A DNA stretch of 59,216 nt, from assembly GCA_002102555.1 (NCBI GenBank), contig MCFL01000148.1, positions 1 to 59,216 of the forward strand, written 5' to 3'. Below, in pieces: positions 36,033 to 47,453 of this stretch. The position numbers and the translations under genes were made by a program. The notes beneath the pieces were generated by a model that did not search any database, had not been told where the DNA came from, and saw only the letters and a list, made by a program, of their open reading frames with translations. The DNA comes from Catenaria anguillulae PL171 (taxonomy: Eukaryota > Blastocladiomycota > Blastocladiomycetes > Blastocladiales > Catenariaceae). How positions within the stretch are numbered: position 1 is the stretch's first letter; every line of letters begins with the position of its first letter.

Positions 36033-38756
36033 CTACTCAATGAGCGACCGATACAGGGCATCCAACACCTCCTGATACTTAGCCTTTACATCGTTCCTCC
36101 TCAATTTGAACGTGGGCGTCAGCGTGTTATCCTCTACAGAAAACTGCTCTGTGGTCAGGTAGCACGCGCGAATGTTTTCGAATCCCTTGAGCCCGTGCTC
36201 CTTACCAAACTCTTGCAGCGCCGTGAGCGCAGCCTTGATGATGGCCGGATCACCGACAAGTGTCTTGGCGTCTGCGTCGGGCAGATTCTTTGACACTGCC
36301 CATTTCTTGAACTCGGGCTCGTCAACGACAATCACGCCAATGGTGCACGACTCGAGCGAGTGGCCGTAGACAAAGGCTTGCGCACAGAGCGGGTGCTGGG
36401 TGTAGATGGCTTCAATCTTTTCGGGCGCAACGTATTCGCCTTGCGACAGCTTGAAAATGTTCTACAAGTACACAGTCCGTGCACGTGCATGAGGTCAGAG
36501 ATAATCGAGAGGGTGCATGGGAACCATGAATAGCATACCTTGACCCGATCGATGACCACCAACCTGCCCTTTGCATCCCACATTCCAACATCGCCCGTGC
36601 GCACCCACCCGTCCTTGTCAACGGCATCCTTTGACTTTTCGGGCTCCTTGAAATACACCTTGAAGGAGTTGTTGCCGCGGACGCAAATCTCGCCGCGCGG
36701 GCAAGGCAGGTCTGTCGCGCGATAGTTCATTTCGGGCACATCAATCAGCTTGACCTCGCAGCATGGAATCGGGGCACCGACATGGCCCGTTTCGTAGTCG
36801 CCGACCCAAGTGCAGGACGCTGCGGCGCATGCCTACAATGGAGCGATGGACCGATCGTGAGTAACAAGTTTGGTCGACGAATGATGCTTGAACCAGACGT
36901 ACCTCGGTTTGACCATACCTACAAATGATGCAACCACGCACACAGAGACGAATCATTGAGCAAAAGGTTACGAGAGAGTCAGACTGATCTTGAGACATAC
37001 CCCTCCATCACCTCACACGCAAAACAAATGCGCAAAAACTCCATGACCTCGGCCGACAACGGAGCGGATCCAGTCAAAATGAACTTGGCACGGCCGCCGA
37101 GCGCCGCCTGCACCTTCGAAAACACCAATCTATCCCAAATCATGTGTGTCTTGTATCCAGCCCTGAGCCCGGCACGCTTTGACTCGTACGCCATGCGAAA
37201 CAGAGACTCGGCAAGCCCGCCTTTTTCCTTGATTCCCGCCCACACCTTGTCGTCTGTGCCATGGAAACACAAGTCAGTAGGTGCCAGGGCACCACCGCAC
37301 CATGTAGGTTTGCTTGACACAGGCATAGAAACGTACAGATCCGATTCAACAGCCTCGGCACACTGACAAAGCAGGACGGTTTGAGCTCTTTCAAATCTTC
37401 GAGAATCTTTGTCGAGTCGCCCTGGTAAAATCCAACTCGGCCGCCGTGATGGATCACAAACCACTGGTTGGTGTTTTCCAGCACGTGCGCCAGCGGCAGG
37501 TACGAAAAGTGGGTACCGCCGTTTTCGAATTTGCCGAACCGGCCGTGGTCCATAGCTGTCGTGATGGCGTGCGAGCACGACATGGCCATATGGTGCGTCA
37601 GCATGGCGCCTTTGGGCACGCCCGTCGTGCCTGACGTGTAGCAGATGGTGGCCGTGTCGTCTGGACAAGACGCAACAAACCGCGTGGTCAGCATGGTCTT
37701 TGTGCTGAGAGCCAAGCGAGAAGAAAGAGAAAAAAAAAAGTACGCACCTGGCTTGGGAATCGTCTCGCTGGCGGGCGTTTGCTTCCCGAGCGTCTCCAAT
37801 TCTGCAATCGACATGATTTCCAAACCGGCATCCTTGGCCAGTTTGGGCACGTCCTCGGCAACGGTGCCAATCGCGACGATCGTTTTCAGGGCGCCGAAGT
37901 GGCTGCGCAGCTTGAGAATGCTTTTGAGCTATGGTGTAGCAAGTCAATTAGGCCCAACATCAATCGAGCACCCAGGGAATCATGAAAGAAACGCAACCAA
38001 CCTTGGACGCATGCGCAAACGTCAATTTCATTTCGGTCTGCCCGATAATGTGACTGACGGCTTCGTCGCCGAGCGTGTCGTACAGCGGGCAGCAAATCAT
38101 GTTGTGCTGGTACATGCCCAAACAGGCAATGAGCCATTCGGGGCAGTTGATGGAGTAAATGCCGACAATGGATTCGGGTGCCAGGCCCTTGGCGATGAGG
38201 CCCGAGCTATGTACATACAAATGTCGACCCAACCACTCAGGAACTGTGATCATACGCACAAGTATACTTGCAATTGATGAAGGCAGTCGTACCCAACATT
38301 GGCAACCCGTTCGCGCACTTGCGCGTATGTTTGCCAAACATAAGGTTGTGCGACGCCATCGACAATGGGTCGGTGGCCGAGGTACGGCCGTGACCCGTAC
38401 AGGCGTGAACTGAGGTCAAAGACGTGGTAAATGGTCGGGCCTGAAGCAACAGGGCACGGCAACTCAGTGTATGTCAGTGTCCGTGGAGTATTGCCAATCC
38501 TCATTGCCCGGAAACATACAGCCGTCGGGCGGGCCAGACAGGTCCTTGTCACCGAGGTACGCTGCGCGGCGGGGCTATTGACAAACGGCCAACGAAGAAA
38601 AGGTTGGTACATAGTCCTCAGCGATCGAGCAGGGGTATGAGTGAAAGGGGCATGCTGGCACACCTTTGTCTCCCCCGGCACGGATTGGGCACCAGGAGAC
38701 TCGATGGAGAAGACGGTGCCGGGCTTGAGCTTGGGGCTTTCCCAGACTAATCCCAT
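36033..38756 (-). CDS. ACSL: Long-chain fatty acid-CoA ligase
   Basis: Activates fatty acids to acyl-CoA through an acyl-AMP intermediate, for lipid synthesis, import or beta-oxidation. Ten exons (38756-38664, 38574-38520, 38440-38293, 38206-38002, 37928-37748, 37660-37337, 37253-37001, 36918-36903, 36832-36539, 36461-36033). Motifs: PYVWQTYAQV, GIYSINCPEW, CPLYDTLGDEAV, the P-loop ICYTSGTTGVPKGAML, HFSYLPLAHVLE, FVSVPRLLNRIYDKVW, LTGSAPLSAEVMEF, EGYGQTE, GWVRTGDVGMWD and NIFKLSQGEYVAPEKIE. The eighth exon is 16 bases and supplies YGQTE, part of the conserved adenylate-forming motif. No PTS1 tripeptide (ends SLIE) and no N-terminal anchor are seen, so the location is open. An HSE-like site lies about 235 bases upstream of the start. 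Confidence 0.95.
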
Positions 38757-39296
38757 GGTGTTTGTGTTTGTGAGTTGTGCTGGCGGGTGGTACATACATG
38801 GGTCGCAGAAGAGCAGATCCGCGGCATGGAGGATGAGGCACAATTTAAAAGCTCCACATGCATATGCACAGAGGCAGAGGATGCCCGGTTGGGAATGCGG
38901 TATGCGGACAAGTTCACACGCGTTGACCGCGCTGATCCACAAGCTGATTTAATAGAGTTTACAAACTAACCCTTCATCATGGGGTTATAGGTTCTAGAAC
39001 TAGTTCTGGAACTCCTGATGAGGCCCCATGGCCCCACCGCCTGACGTGGTGAAGGTTGACCGTGGTCTGGAGCCTTGGCCGAAGCGCCTCAATTCAGGCA
39101 TCGGGAGGACGAATGCCTGATGAAGTGACGACTGACAATGGGTTGAGGGAAAGAAGCGAGCGGAAGCATGAGGCACTCTGTACAGACTGATAATGACACT
39201 CGAAAGATGCGTTTGATATATGTAGGTTGGGATGCGTATGATGTTAACGAAGTATTAGAAGGGGAAAAAAAAAGGGAAACTGAAACAATACAACAT
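38757..39296. other. Intergenic between ACSL start and RPB2 stop
   Basis: 540 bases. No gene. It contains the heat-shock-element-like palindromes at 38991-39012, with flanking ATGGGG and CCCCAT blocks that could pair. Confidence 0.45.
38991..39012. promoter_or_regulatory. Putative heat shock element upstream of ACSL
   Basis: Two copies of inverted pentamers, gTTCtaGAAc and gTTCtgGAAc, two bases apart. Within them AGAACTAGTTCT is a perfect 12-base palindrome. Alternating nGAAn/nTTCn units are the binding site of heat shock factor. The position, about 235 bases before the ACSL start and 285 bases after the RPB2 stop, suggests it serves ACSL. Binding is inferred only. Confidence 0.4.
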
Positions 39297-42200
39297 TCAA
39301 TTCCGCTCCACCAACACCAACCGGGGGGCAATGTTCATAGACATGAGCTCCTGGAACAAGAGCTTTGCGGCATATGGCAAAAACACCTGCGAGATCCTGG
39401 CCGAGTTGTTGCAATTCTTGCACTCGTACTTGTTTTCACTGGCGATTGCAAACAACCCGCACTGGTCGCACACGTGTACGCGATACGCATCCGAGTTGTC
39501 AAACAACCGGTCCTTGAGAAACTGAGCCGCGCCGTGCGCAATAAAGCAATCACGCTCCATTTCACCAAAACGCAACCCACCGTCACGTGACCGACCCTCG
39601 ACGGGCTGGCGCGTCAGGATCTGTTGCGGACCACGTGCGCGCGAGTGGATCTTGTCGTCGACCATGTGCTTGAGGCGCTGGTAATATGTGGGCCCGAAAA
39701 ACACTTGGGCGTCGAGCTTGCGGCCCGTGTGCCCATTGTACATGACCTCGAACCCGCGCTGCTGGAACCCGTGTTGCGCGAGCTGCTGCGAGATCTCTTG
39801 CACCGTCAAATCGGTGAATGGCGTCGCGTCGCCCTCGGTGCCTACTAGGGCCCCGACCTTGGATAGCAAACACTCGACCAAATGGCCAATGGTCATACGC
39901 GACGGAATGGCGTGCGGGTTGACAATCAAATCGGGTGTAATGCCCAAGGTGGAAAACGGCATGTCCTCTTGGCGGTACGTGACACCCACTGTACCCTTTT
40001 GCCCGTGCCGCGACGCAAACTTGTCGCCCATTTGCGGTACACGGGTCGAGCGCACCCGCACCTTGACAAACTTGAGATTGTCGGCATTGGTCGTGACAAT
40101 GACATGATCGACGTATCCCTTTTCCGTCGACTTGAGCGATGTCGACACATCCTTCTTTGTTTGGGTGGTGCGCGCGCCCATCTCGGACACATCGTCGGGC
40201 AAAGGCGCCGTCTTGCCCAGGATAATGTCGTCGCCCTTGACTTGTGTTCCTGGTGAAATGATGCCGTCGTCATCCAGCAAGTCGTACGTCCCGCGCCGCA
40301 AACGCATGGTCGTGTCGCGATTCGGCTTTTCAAATACTTCTTCTTCAACCCCGCCCGACTTCTTTTCCGAATCAAAGTATGACCGGTAGTAAATGGACCG
40401 GAACAGGCCGCGGTCAATCGACGACTGGTTCATGATGACGGAATCTTCCTGGTTGTACCCCGAGTAACAAGTGATGGCCACCACGGCATTCTGCCCAGCA
40501 GGCAGCTCGCGGAACCGCAAGTAAGTCATGGACCGGGTGGTGACGAGCGGGCGCTGCGGGTAGTACAAGATGTTGGCCAGGGTATCCATGCGCAGCTGGA
40601 AGTTGGTCAAAAACACGCCCATGGCCTGCTTGCCCATGGCACTCTGGTACGTGTTACGCGGCGACTGGTTGTGGTCCGGGAAGGGAATGATGGACGCGCA
40701 AATACCCAAGATCATACTCGGGTGAATCTCGCAATGTGTCCACCGCTTGCAATACTCGCCGGGCTTGCGCGATTTCAGGCGCGCCGTCTTGTCAAACTTT
40801 GACTTGTCGACAACCTTGTCTCCGCGCGACTCGGCCAGATCCGCAGGCGTCATGCAAATCATGGCCATCTCTTCCTCCTCCGTATCCATCAACTCGAGGA
40901 CCCCCTGGCGCAACAAGTTGCGCCAATTCATGAGCGAGTCGCGCATTTCGTCCGTCTCCTTGACATCGTCGTCCACCTTGAGCGCCTCGAGCGCGGCCGC
41001 CACATGCGCCTTGCGCAACTTGAGCCGCTGCGTGTCCTCGTTGACTACAAACAGTGGGCGCATGATCCGGCCTGGGTCCGTGTAAATGCGAATCTCATTG
41101 TCGCGAATGTCGCGCACAATTGACACTTCGGGCTCGTCCAAGTGCGGCGGCGTCAAGTCGCCCATCCTGCGCATTTCCCTGAGCGTCTTGAACAAGTCTG
41201 CCGGGTCCGTATGAATGCCGACCCACGCGCCATTCACAAACACTTTTGTTGCATCCGCCACGGCCGATGCGTCCGAAATCTCTTCGAGGTTTTCAATACC
41301 ATACTCTTGCAGCGCCTCGACAACGGGCTCAGCGCTCGTGCCGACAGAAATGTAGGCCATGAGCGCCAAGTTCTTGACCAGGCCACACGCCTGGCCCTCG
41401 GGCGTTTCGGCGGGACACACCATACCCCAATGCGTGTTGTGCAACTGGCGTGGTTTGGCCAACTTGCCCTCGCGACCAATGGGCGTGTTGAGCCGCCGCA
41501 AGTGCGACAGCGTCGACGCAAACGTGTACCGGTTGAGCACTTGCGACACGCCGGCGCGTGTTTCCATAAACTTTTTTTGATCGCCCCAGTTGCCCGTGGC
41601 CAGCGCATACCGTAACCCGTTGGTGATGATGCCCGGCTTGACCACGCTGGCCAAATGAAACGGGCCCTGCGACCGCTCAATCGACTTTGTAAACTCGCGC
41701 GTAATGTCCTTGACAAACTTGGCGAAAAACGTCTTGAACAAGCTGGCAAGCAAGGGTCCCGCCAAATCCAACCGTTTCTTGCCGAAATGATCGCGGTCAT
41801 CAATGGGCCGGCGGCCAAGTGCGGCAAGCAACATACGATGCACCATGTACCCAATAAACCACGCCTTGCGCGTCTCGCACCCGGGCGTCGTCCCAATGTG
41901 CGGCAACGTCTCGCGCTCCAGCAAATCGCGCGCGTACCGGATCCGTTGGTCTCGGTGCATGTTGGTGACACGCCCGCGCCGGCCAATGTGGTCCAAGGCA
42001 AGTTCTTGGTCCTGAATCACGTCGGCTTGCTCGATACTGGGCTTGAGCATTTCCAGCATTTGGTCGTCGTCGAAATGGTAGCAGATGGTTTCCAGGATTT
42101 GCTTGTCCGAGTGGACGCCAAGGGCACGAAACACAATGGGCAATGGGATTTCTTCTTGGATGTAGGGCAGCGAGCACGTGATGCGCCGTTGCTTGTCCAT

Positions 42201-43180
42201 GCGCACGATAAACGATGACAGCGTGCGTTGGCCCGCGTCCGATTGCGACCGGATCTCGGCTTGGTACGCGCCGCCCGGTTTGGAAAACACAAACACGGTG
42301 TTTGTTGCTGTGCGTTCTTGCGCAATGATGACCTTTTCTGACCCGTTAATGATAAAGTAGCCGCCCTTGTCAAAGGGGCATTCGCCCACGGCTTGCAGGG
42401 CGGTGCGGTCGAGGCCAGAGAGAGTGCAGAATTGTGAGCCGACCATGACGGGGACCTTTAAAAAAAACAGTAACACAGTGAGTAGAAAGATCGGGAGATG
42501 AAGCAAAGGGGAACAAGGGGGCATACTTTGCCAATGGGCATGAAGGGATGATCCTCGCCCTCGCCTTCCAACTGCCACTTGTACTCTTCGGAATCGCCCT
42601 CGACGGCATCCGTGCGCTCGGTATACTTTTTCACCGTCATGTCCATGAGCAAAGGAGCGGCATAGGTCAAGTTCCGAGCCCTGGCCTCTTGTGGAAACAA
42701 GACACGATGCGAGTCCATGGCATCACTGGTACTGGGCTTGGACAAGCTGAGCTGGCCAAAAGTGATTTCGTAACGTGTGCGCGGATCCTTTGTGCCCGAG
42801 TTGTACTTTTGTGTGGTTTGCAAGACAAGAGCCGGGGTTTCGTCAACAATGCGCTGCATTTCCTCCGACACAAACTGGTTGAACGAGTCGATTTGTTGAG
42901 AGACGAGGCCCTTGGCTTTGAAGAAGGTGTCGATGATGGTCCAGCAGTCGTCGTCGTCGATCGGCAGGTGGTTGGTGTGATCGTCGTGGTCCAAGTCGTC
43001 GTGGTCGTGGTCGAGGCCAAAGTGGTGGTGATGGTGGGACGAGGTGGAGTAGGAGGGGTCAACGTCCATGTGGTCGTCGTGGTCGCCATGGTCGTCGTGA
43101 TCGTCGTGGCCAAAGAGGCCAGCGTCGGCCGAGGCGCCGTCGTCGTCGGACGAGGCATAGGCCGTGTTGTAGGCAGACAT
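39297..43180 (-). CDS. RPB2: RNA polymerase II second-largest subunit
   Basis: Forms half of the Pol II active-site cleft. Two exons (43180-42527, 42455-39297) give 1,270 residues, slightly longer than yeast Rpb2. Landmarks: [33 protein letters not shown] (across the intron), [59 protein letters not shown], the hybrid-binding block [19 protein letters not shown], and the zinc site VCDQCGLF...[18 protein letters not shown] and [20 protein letters not shown] identify the Pol II rather than the Pol I or III paralogue. The extra length is mainly an N-terminal leader of about 70 residues made of Asp and His ([35 protein letters not shown]), which is not part of the family core. A long minus-strand gene with only one short intron, typical for RPB2. 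Confidence 0.97.
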
Positions 43181-43595
43181 CGGATTGGTTGGGTTGGTGG
43201 CAGAAGGGTGAAAGAGCCGGTGTCTGTCTGTTGGGAAAAAGAATGCAATTCAATGCGATGCGGAGAGTTTGGCTTGAGCCTTGGGCTGCTTACATGGATG
43301 GATGACAAGAACTTGATGATGATGATGAATTCATTCGCTATGTTCTTTGTGTTGACAATGAATGAATTGAATCGAATCGCGCAAATCAAATGAGTCGAAG
43401 GATCGACAATGGTCCGCCGATTCGACGTGAACGCTCGGATGAGATGAAGATGGAACAGTGTTCTGGAAGCCGGTGCGGGCGATCCACTCACTCACTCCTC
43501 TCGGCTGTCGCCACTTCTCTGTAGGTATTCATATTGTCCCACTCAACTACACTATGCAACGCAAATGAATGCAACTGCAAATGCAAATGTGAACG
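43181..43595. other. Divergent RPB2/kinase promoter
   Basis: 415 bases separate the two start codons. Includes GATGATGATGATGA near 43317 and CAAATG repeats before the kinase start. No gene is supported. Confidence 0.45.
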
Positions 43596-46500
43596 ATGAG
43601 TCACCCTACTCCTCCCACTCCCAACTCGAACCCGGTGCCGGCGGCAATGCCAAGTACTACCAGTAGTGACACCAAGAAGCGAGGCCGGTCCAAATCGTTC
43701 CGCATTGGGGTTGGGATTGGCCATTCCGTCGCAAACTTTTTCTCTTCCCACTTTGGCTCCTCTTCGTCTTCATCTCAATCTCAATCTCAATCTCAATCGC
43801 ATGAGGCCGCGCCAGATCTCCCCGCTAGTCCCCCTGTTCCCAGTCATTCTGGTCATAGTCACAGTCACAGTCACCACCACAATTCCCAAACTGCGGCAGC
43901 TGCCTCGGCGCCCAATCTCACGTTTACCCGAGGATCCTCGGACCCAGACCTGCTTGGCGTTCCCGTGGACTCGTCCCGCCACTCGTCCCCGCGCGCTTCT
44001 CTCACACCACCACCCTCCATCCATCCCGCCGTCGCCATTGCCATTGCCAATGCCAACTCCAACGCAAACGACGCCATCCCACCTCCATCCCAATCCCTCT
44101 CACTACCGCACTCGCGCCCACACTCTCAATCGCACTCACGTTCTCACTCCAAATCCCACTCGCGCTCAGGCTCTGCAGCTTCCTCCTCGGCCTCATCGAC
44201 CCAAAACCCTCATTCCGCCACCGCCAATGCCAATGGCGACACGCCACTCGCCCGCAACCCGCTGCTCGCCGCGCTCGCCCATTTCGCGGCCGCAACCCCG
44301 CCCACCTCGGCCAAATCCAGCACCAATGGGTCACTCACACACTCTGCGGGACCATCCTCGCCAGCGTCTAACGCACGCCAGCTCGGTACCTCGGATCCAA
44401 ACGCAGACTTGCTCGGGTCATCACTCTCCATCATTGTGACACCCGCCGAGCCCTCCACCCCACCCACGCTCGATGATTCCGCCGCAACTGCACGCGTGCC
44501 TTCCCCACACCCGCCCACGCATCACCCGCGGTCCACATCGACCCCAAACCTGTCCATGGCCATTGCCATTCCATCTGCATCTGCCTCTGCCAGTGCAAAC
44601 GCCGATTCCATCGCTTCCCCAGTCAAGGGTGGGATTTCGCTGCCCTCGCCTCGCCCATTCATCTCGCGCTCCACCTCGGTGCGCTTGCCTGTTCCCGCAT
44701 CCCAAGCCACGCGTCTTGGCCACCCACTGGTGGTGCCGCCGGGATCCGTTCGCAGCGAATCGCACTTGACTACAGCAGCAGCAGCAGCCGCGGCTTCTGC
44801 GAGCGGCGTGCCCGTGCCGCCAGAGATCCCAGACTACTTTTTCAAAATGCGCACGGCATTTGGTGCGTCGGCAGTGAAAAAGATGAGCCCGAGTGTGGTT
44901 GGCCCCGAACATTATGTGAAAATCCGATTGCTCGGGAAAGGCGACGTGGGCAAAGTGTACCTTGTGAGGCGCAAGGGCACAAACAAGTTGTATGCCATGA
45001 AGGTGTTGAGCAAGTCGGAAATGATCAAGCGCAAAAAAGTGCCAAGGGTCTTGACCGAGCACGATATCTTGGTATGCATTTATATATCCCATGCTTGCGT
45101 GCGCGTCAATCGGCTGACCTTTGGTTTTGTGTGAGACAACTCCAGACATCGTCCAACCACCCGTTTCTCGTGACCCTCTACCACTCGTTCCAAACCCCAC
45201 GCAACCTCTACTTTGCCCTCGAATTCTGTCTGGGCGGCGAATTCTTCCGCGCCTTGCAATCGCGGCCTGGCCGGTGCCTGCCCGAACCCGAAGCCCGTTT
45301 TTACGTGGCCGAAGTGGTGCTTGCCCTGGAATACTTGCACATGCAAGGATTCATTTACCGTGACCTCAAACCCGAAAACATTCTGTTACACGCCAGCGGG
45401 CACATCAAGTTGGCCGACTTCGACTTGAGCAAAAAGGCCAAATCGGGTGAGTGCGATTTGATTTATGATCCGGCAAAGAATGGTGGATCGGGCGCAGATA
45501 CGGATGCGTTTGTGCGGCATTTCAGGACAAATTCGTTTGTTGGCACCGAAGAGGTATACTGCTCACTCCTTCCTTTCCCGCATGCTGCCACTTGCCCAAG
45601 CAATCGCTCACTTTTTTTTTTTACCGCAATGTGTGCTTAGTACATTGCCCCCGAAGTCATCCAAGGCCACGGCCACTCGTCCATGGTCGACTGGTGGTGC
45701 CTGGGCATTCTAACGTACGAACTCATTTACGGGCGCACGCCTTTCAAGTCCAAGAACCGCAACGCCACGTTTATGAATGTGCTGTCCAAAGACATATCGT
45801 TTCCCGTGTCGGCCAACCCAGTCTCGACCAATGCCCGCGCACTCATGCGCAAGCTGTTGCACAAGGCCGAGGCCAAACGTCTAGGCAGTAAACGCGGAGC
45901 GCAAGAAATTAAGGAGCACCCCTGGTTCAAGTCGATCCCATGGCCCTTGTTGCGCAACCTCACGCCACCAATTGTACCCGGCAGAGACAAGTGGAGTATG
46001 GTCATGGACAGTTTGGCGCCCGACGACAAGTTGCGCGCCGAGCGCGACGCTGAGGGCTCGCATGTGGACGTGGACGCGGGTGAGGGCGAGCGGGCAGAAG
46101 GCATGATTGTCAGCGAGGCAGACTTGTCTGCCGCAGGCACGGGCCTTGTGGGATCGGGCAAGCCATCGTCGGGGTCGCGCGAAATCCGGTCCGAGGACTC
46201 GAAAAGGTCCTCGTTCAAGCAAGAAGTATTTGACCCGGCCGATATTGGCCTTCCCTCCGTTTCCTCGTCGACGGCCACGGCCACGCCCGCAAAGAACGCA
46301 AGCAAGCCGTCGAAACCCAAGGTTGGTGTGTCGCCGTCCGTCAACCAACGCCCAAGCGTCACGCTTCCGCGCCGTTCATCCAGCGCGTTCCCAGCGCCCG
46401 TGGCAGGGCAACGCGCCACCGGGTCTGGATCCAGGGTCATTTCGCGCGTGTCGCGTGACGGCCGCACCAGCAGGCTTGGTGCCCTTCGGGCACAGATTCA

Positions 46501-46846
46501 AAGCGCACAGGCAATCAAGGTGGCCACAACCGAGGCTGCGGCCGCCGCGGCCGGGTCGGCCAATGCTTCGGGATCTTCCAGTGCGCAAGGGTCCGACGAC
46601 AATTTGCCTGCCCATGCACCTCCGCTGCCATCAGTGGATGCGTCGGATCCATTTGCTGCATTCACGTCCTTGACGCTGTTGCATGGCGACGATTTGTTGG
46701 ACGAAAATGTGGCGAGGCCATCGAGTGTTGCAGCTGGAGGAATCGGAGGAGGAGGAGGAGGGCGAGGCATTCAAGCAATTCCACCGTTTGCTACGGGCGT
46801 CCGTTCTCTGGGCCGGAATTTGGGTGGTGGTGGGATGTTGAGTTAG
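43596..46846 (+). CDS. FPK1: AGC protein kinase of the NRC-2/FPK1 (flippase kinase) family
   Basis: Ser/Thr kinase. Fungal relatives phosphorylate lipid flippases and control membrane asymmetry and polar growth. Three exons (43596-45071, 45146-45553, 45641-46846) give 1,029 residues. The kinase domain (about residues 447-780) has [11 protein letters not shown], the lysine in [23 protein letters not shown] (DFD instead of DFG), a long insert with [29 protein letters not shown] and the AGC tail start [11 protein letters not shown]. The DFD motif is typical of AGCVIII/phototropin and Fpk1-type kinases. The 440-residue N-terminus is disordered, with repeats [18 protein letters not shown] and [13 protein letters not shown]. 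The C-terminal 230 residues are also Ser/Ala-rich. Assignment to FPK1 rather than another DFD-type AGC kinase is by motif only. Confidence 0.9.
43775..43798 (+). repeat. Hexanucleotide repeat (TCAATC) in kinase exon 1
   Basis: About four tandem TCAATC units coding for alternating Ser and Gln in the disordered N-terminus. The repeat length is a multiple of three, so expansion or contraction would keep the frame. Confidence 0.8.
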
Positions 46847-47453
46847 GGTTTATATTGCGCGCAGCTGCTGCTTGAGTGATGAGCTTCATTATTTGGGACT
46901 CGTTGATAGTTGTTTACATATAGATTTTCTCGCCTTTGGTTACTAGTTTGTTGCACTTGATTCAATTTGTGGAAGAATGGGTCGAGGCGAGATTGACGAG
47001 TGTCAGCTGTCCAAATAGGCCACATCTGCCCGTTACATCAGATGTGTTGTTCCTTTGACATACATATGCCTCTTGACAGCCCCTTCTTGGAAGTCGGTCT
47101 CCATCATCGACACATCAAGGACCCATGGACGCGAGGTGGGCTGGCGCGTCCGCGTTTGCCACGCCATCCATGACCACAGCCGCCGGATCACAACCCGGTG
47201 GCAATCCATTCATTCCGGATCCAAGCAAGTCATGTATCCAAGGCTCTGGTCCGACTGTTGCAAGGGAGCCAAGTGGGTGGCTATGAATGCAAGCATGTCG
47301 GTCCGGTTCTTTGCATTCGATGATGCCAAGTCGGGCAACTGGGGCTGCTTGTAAATCAATATTCGACACTTGTCCTCCAAGCACATATATTTGCTCATTC
47401 TCCTGTTCCGCTCTCATGTGTGACATTTTCACCACCACTAGTCTTTTCTCAAC
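46847..47453. other. Intergenic, no gene seen
   Basis: About 600 bases between two plus-strand genes. Open frames on either strand lack protein character. Presumably a 3' UTR plus the promoter of the next gene. Confidence 0.4.

Noticed and set aside
16188-39029. A 14-base word TGATGAGGCCCCAT present at 16187-16200 and 39016-39029
   Set aside because: Similarity does not extend beyond the word and only two copies were seen, so a shared element is unsupported.
43600-44200. Regularly repeated Ser/His/Gln coding sequence resembling a short tandem array
   Set aside because: It is coding low complexity of the kinase leader, not a CRISPR or satellite array: units are 6 bases, uneven, and there are no spacers.
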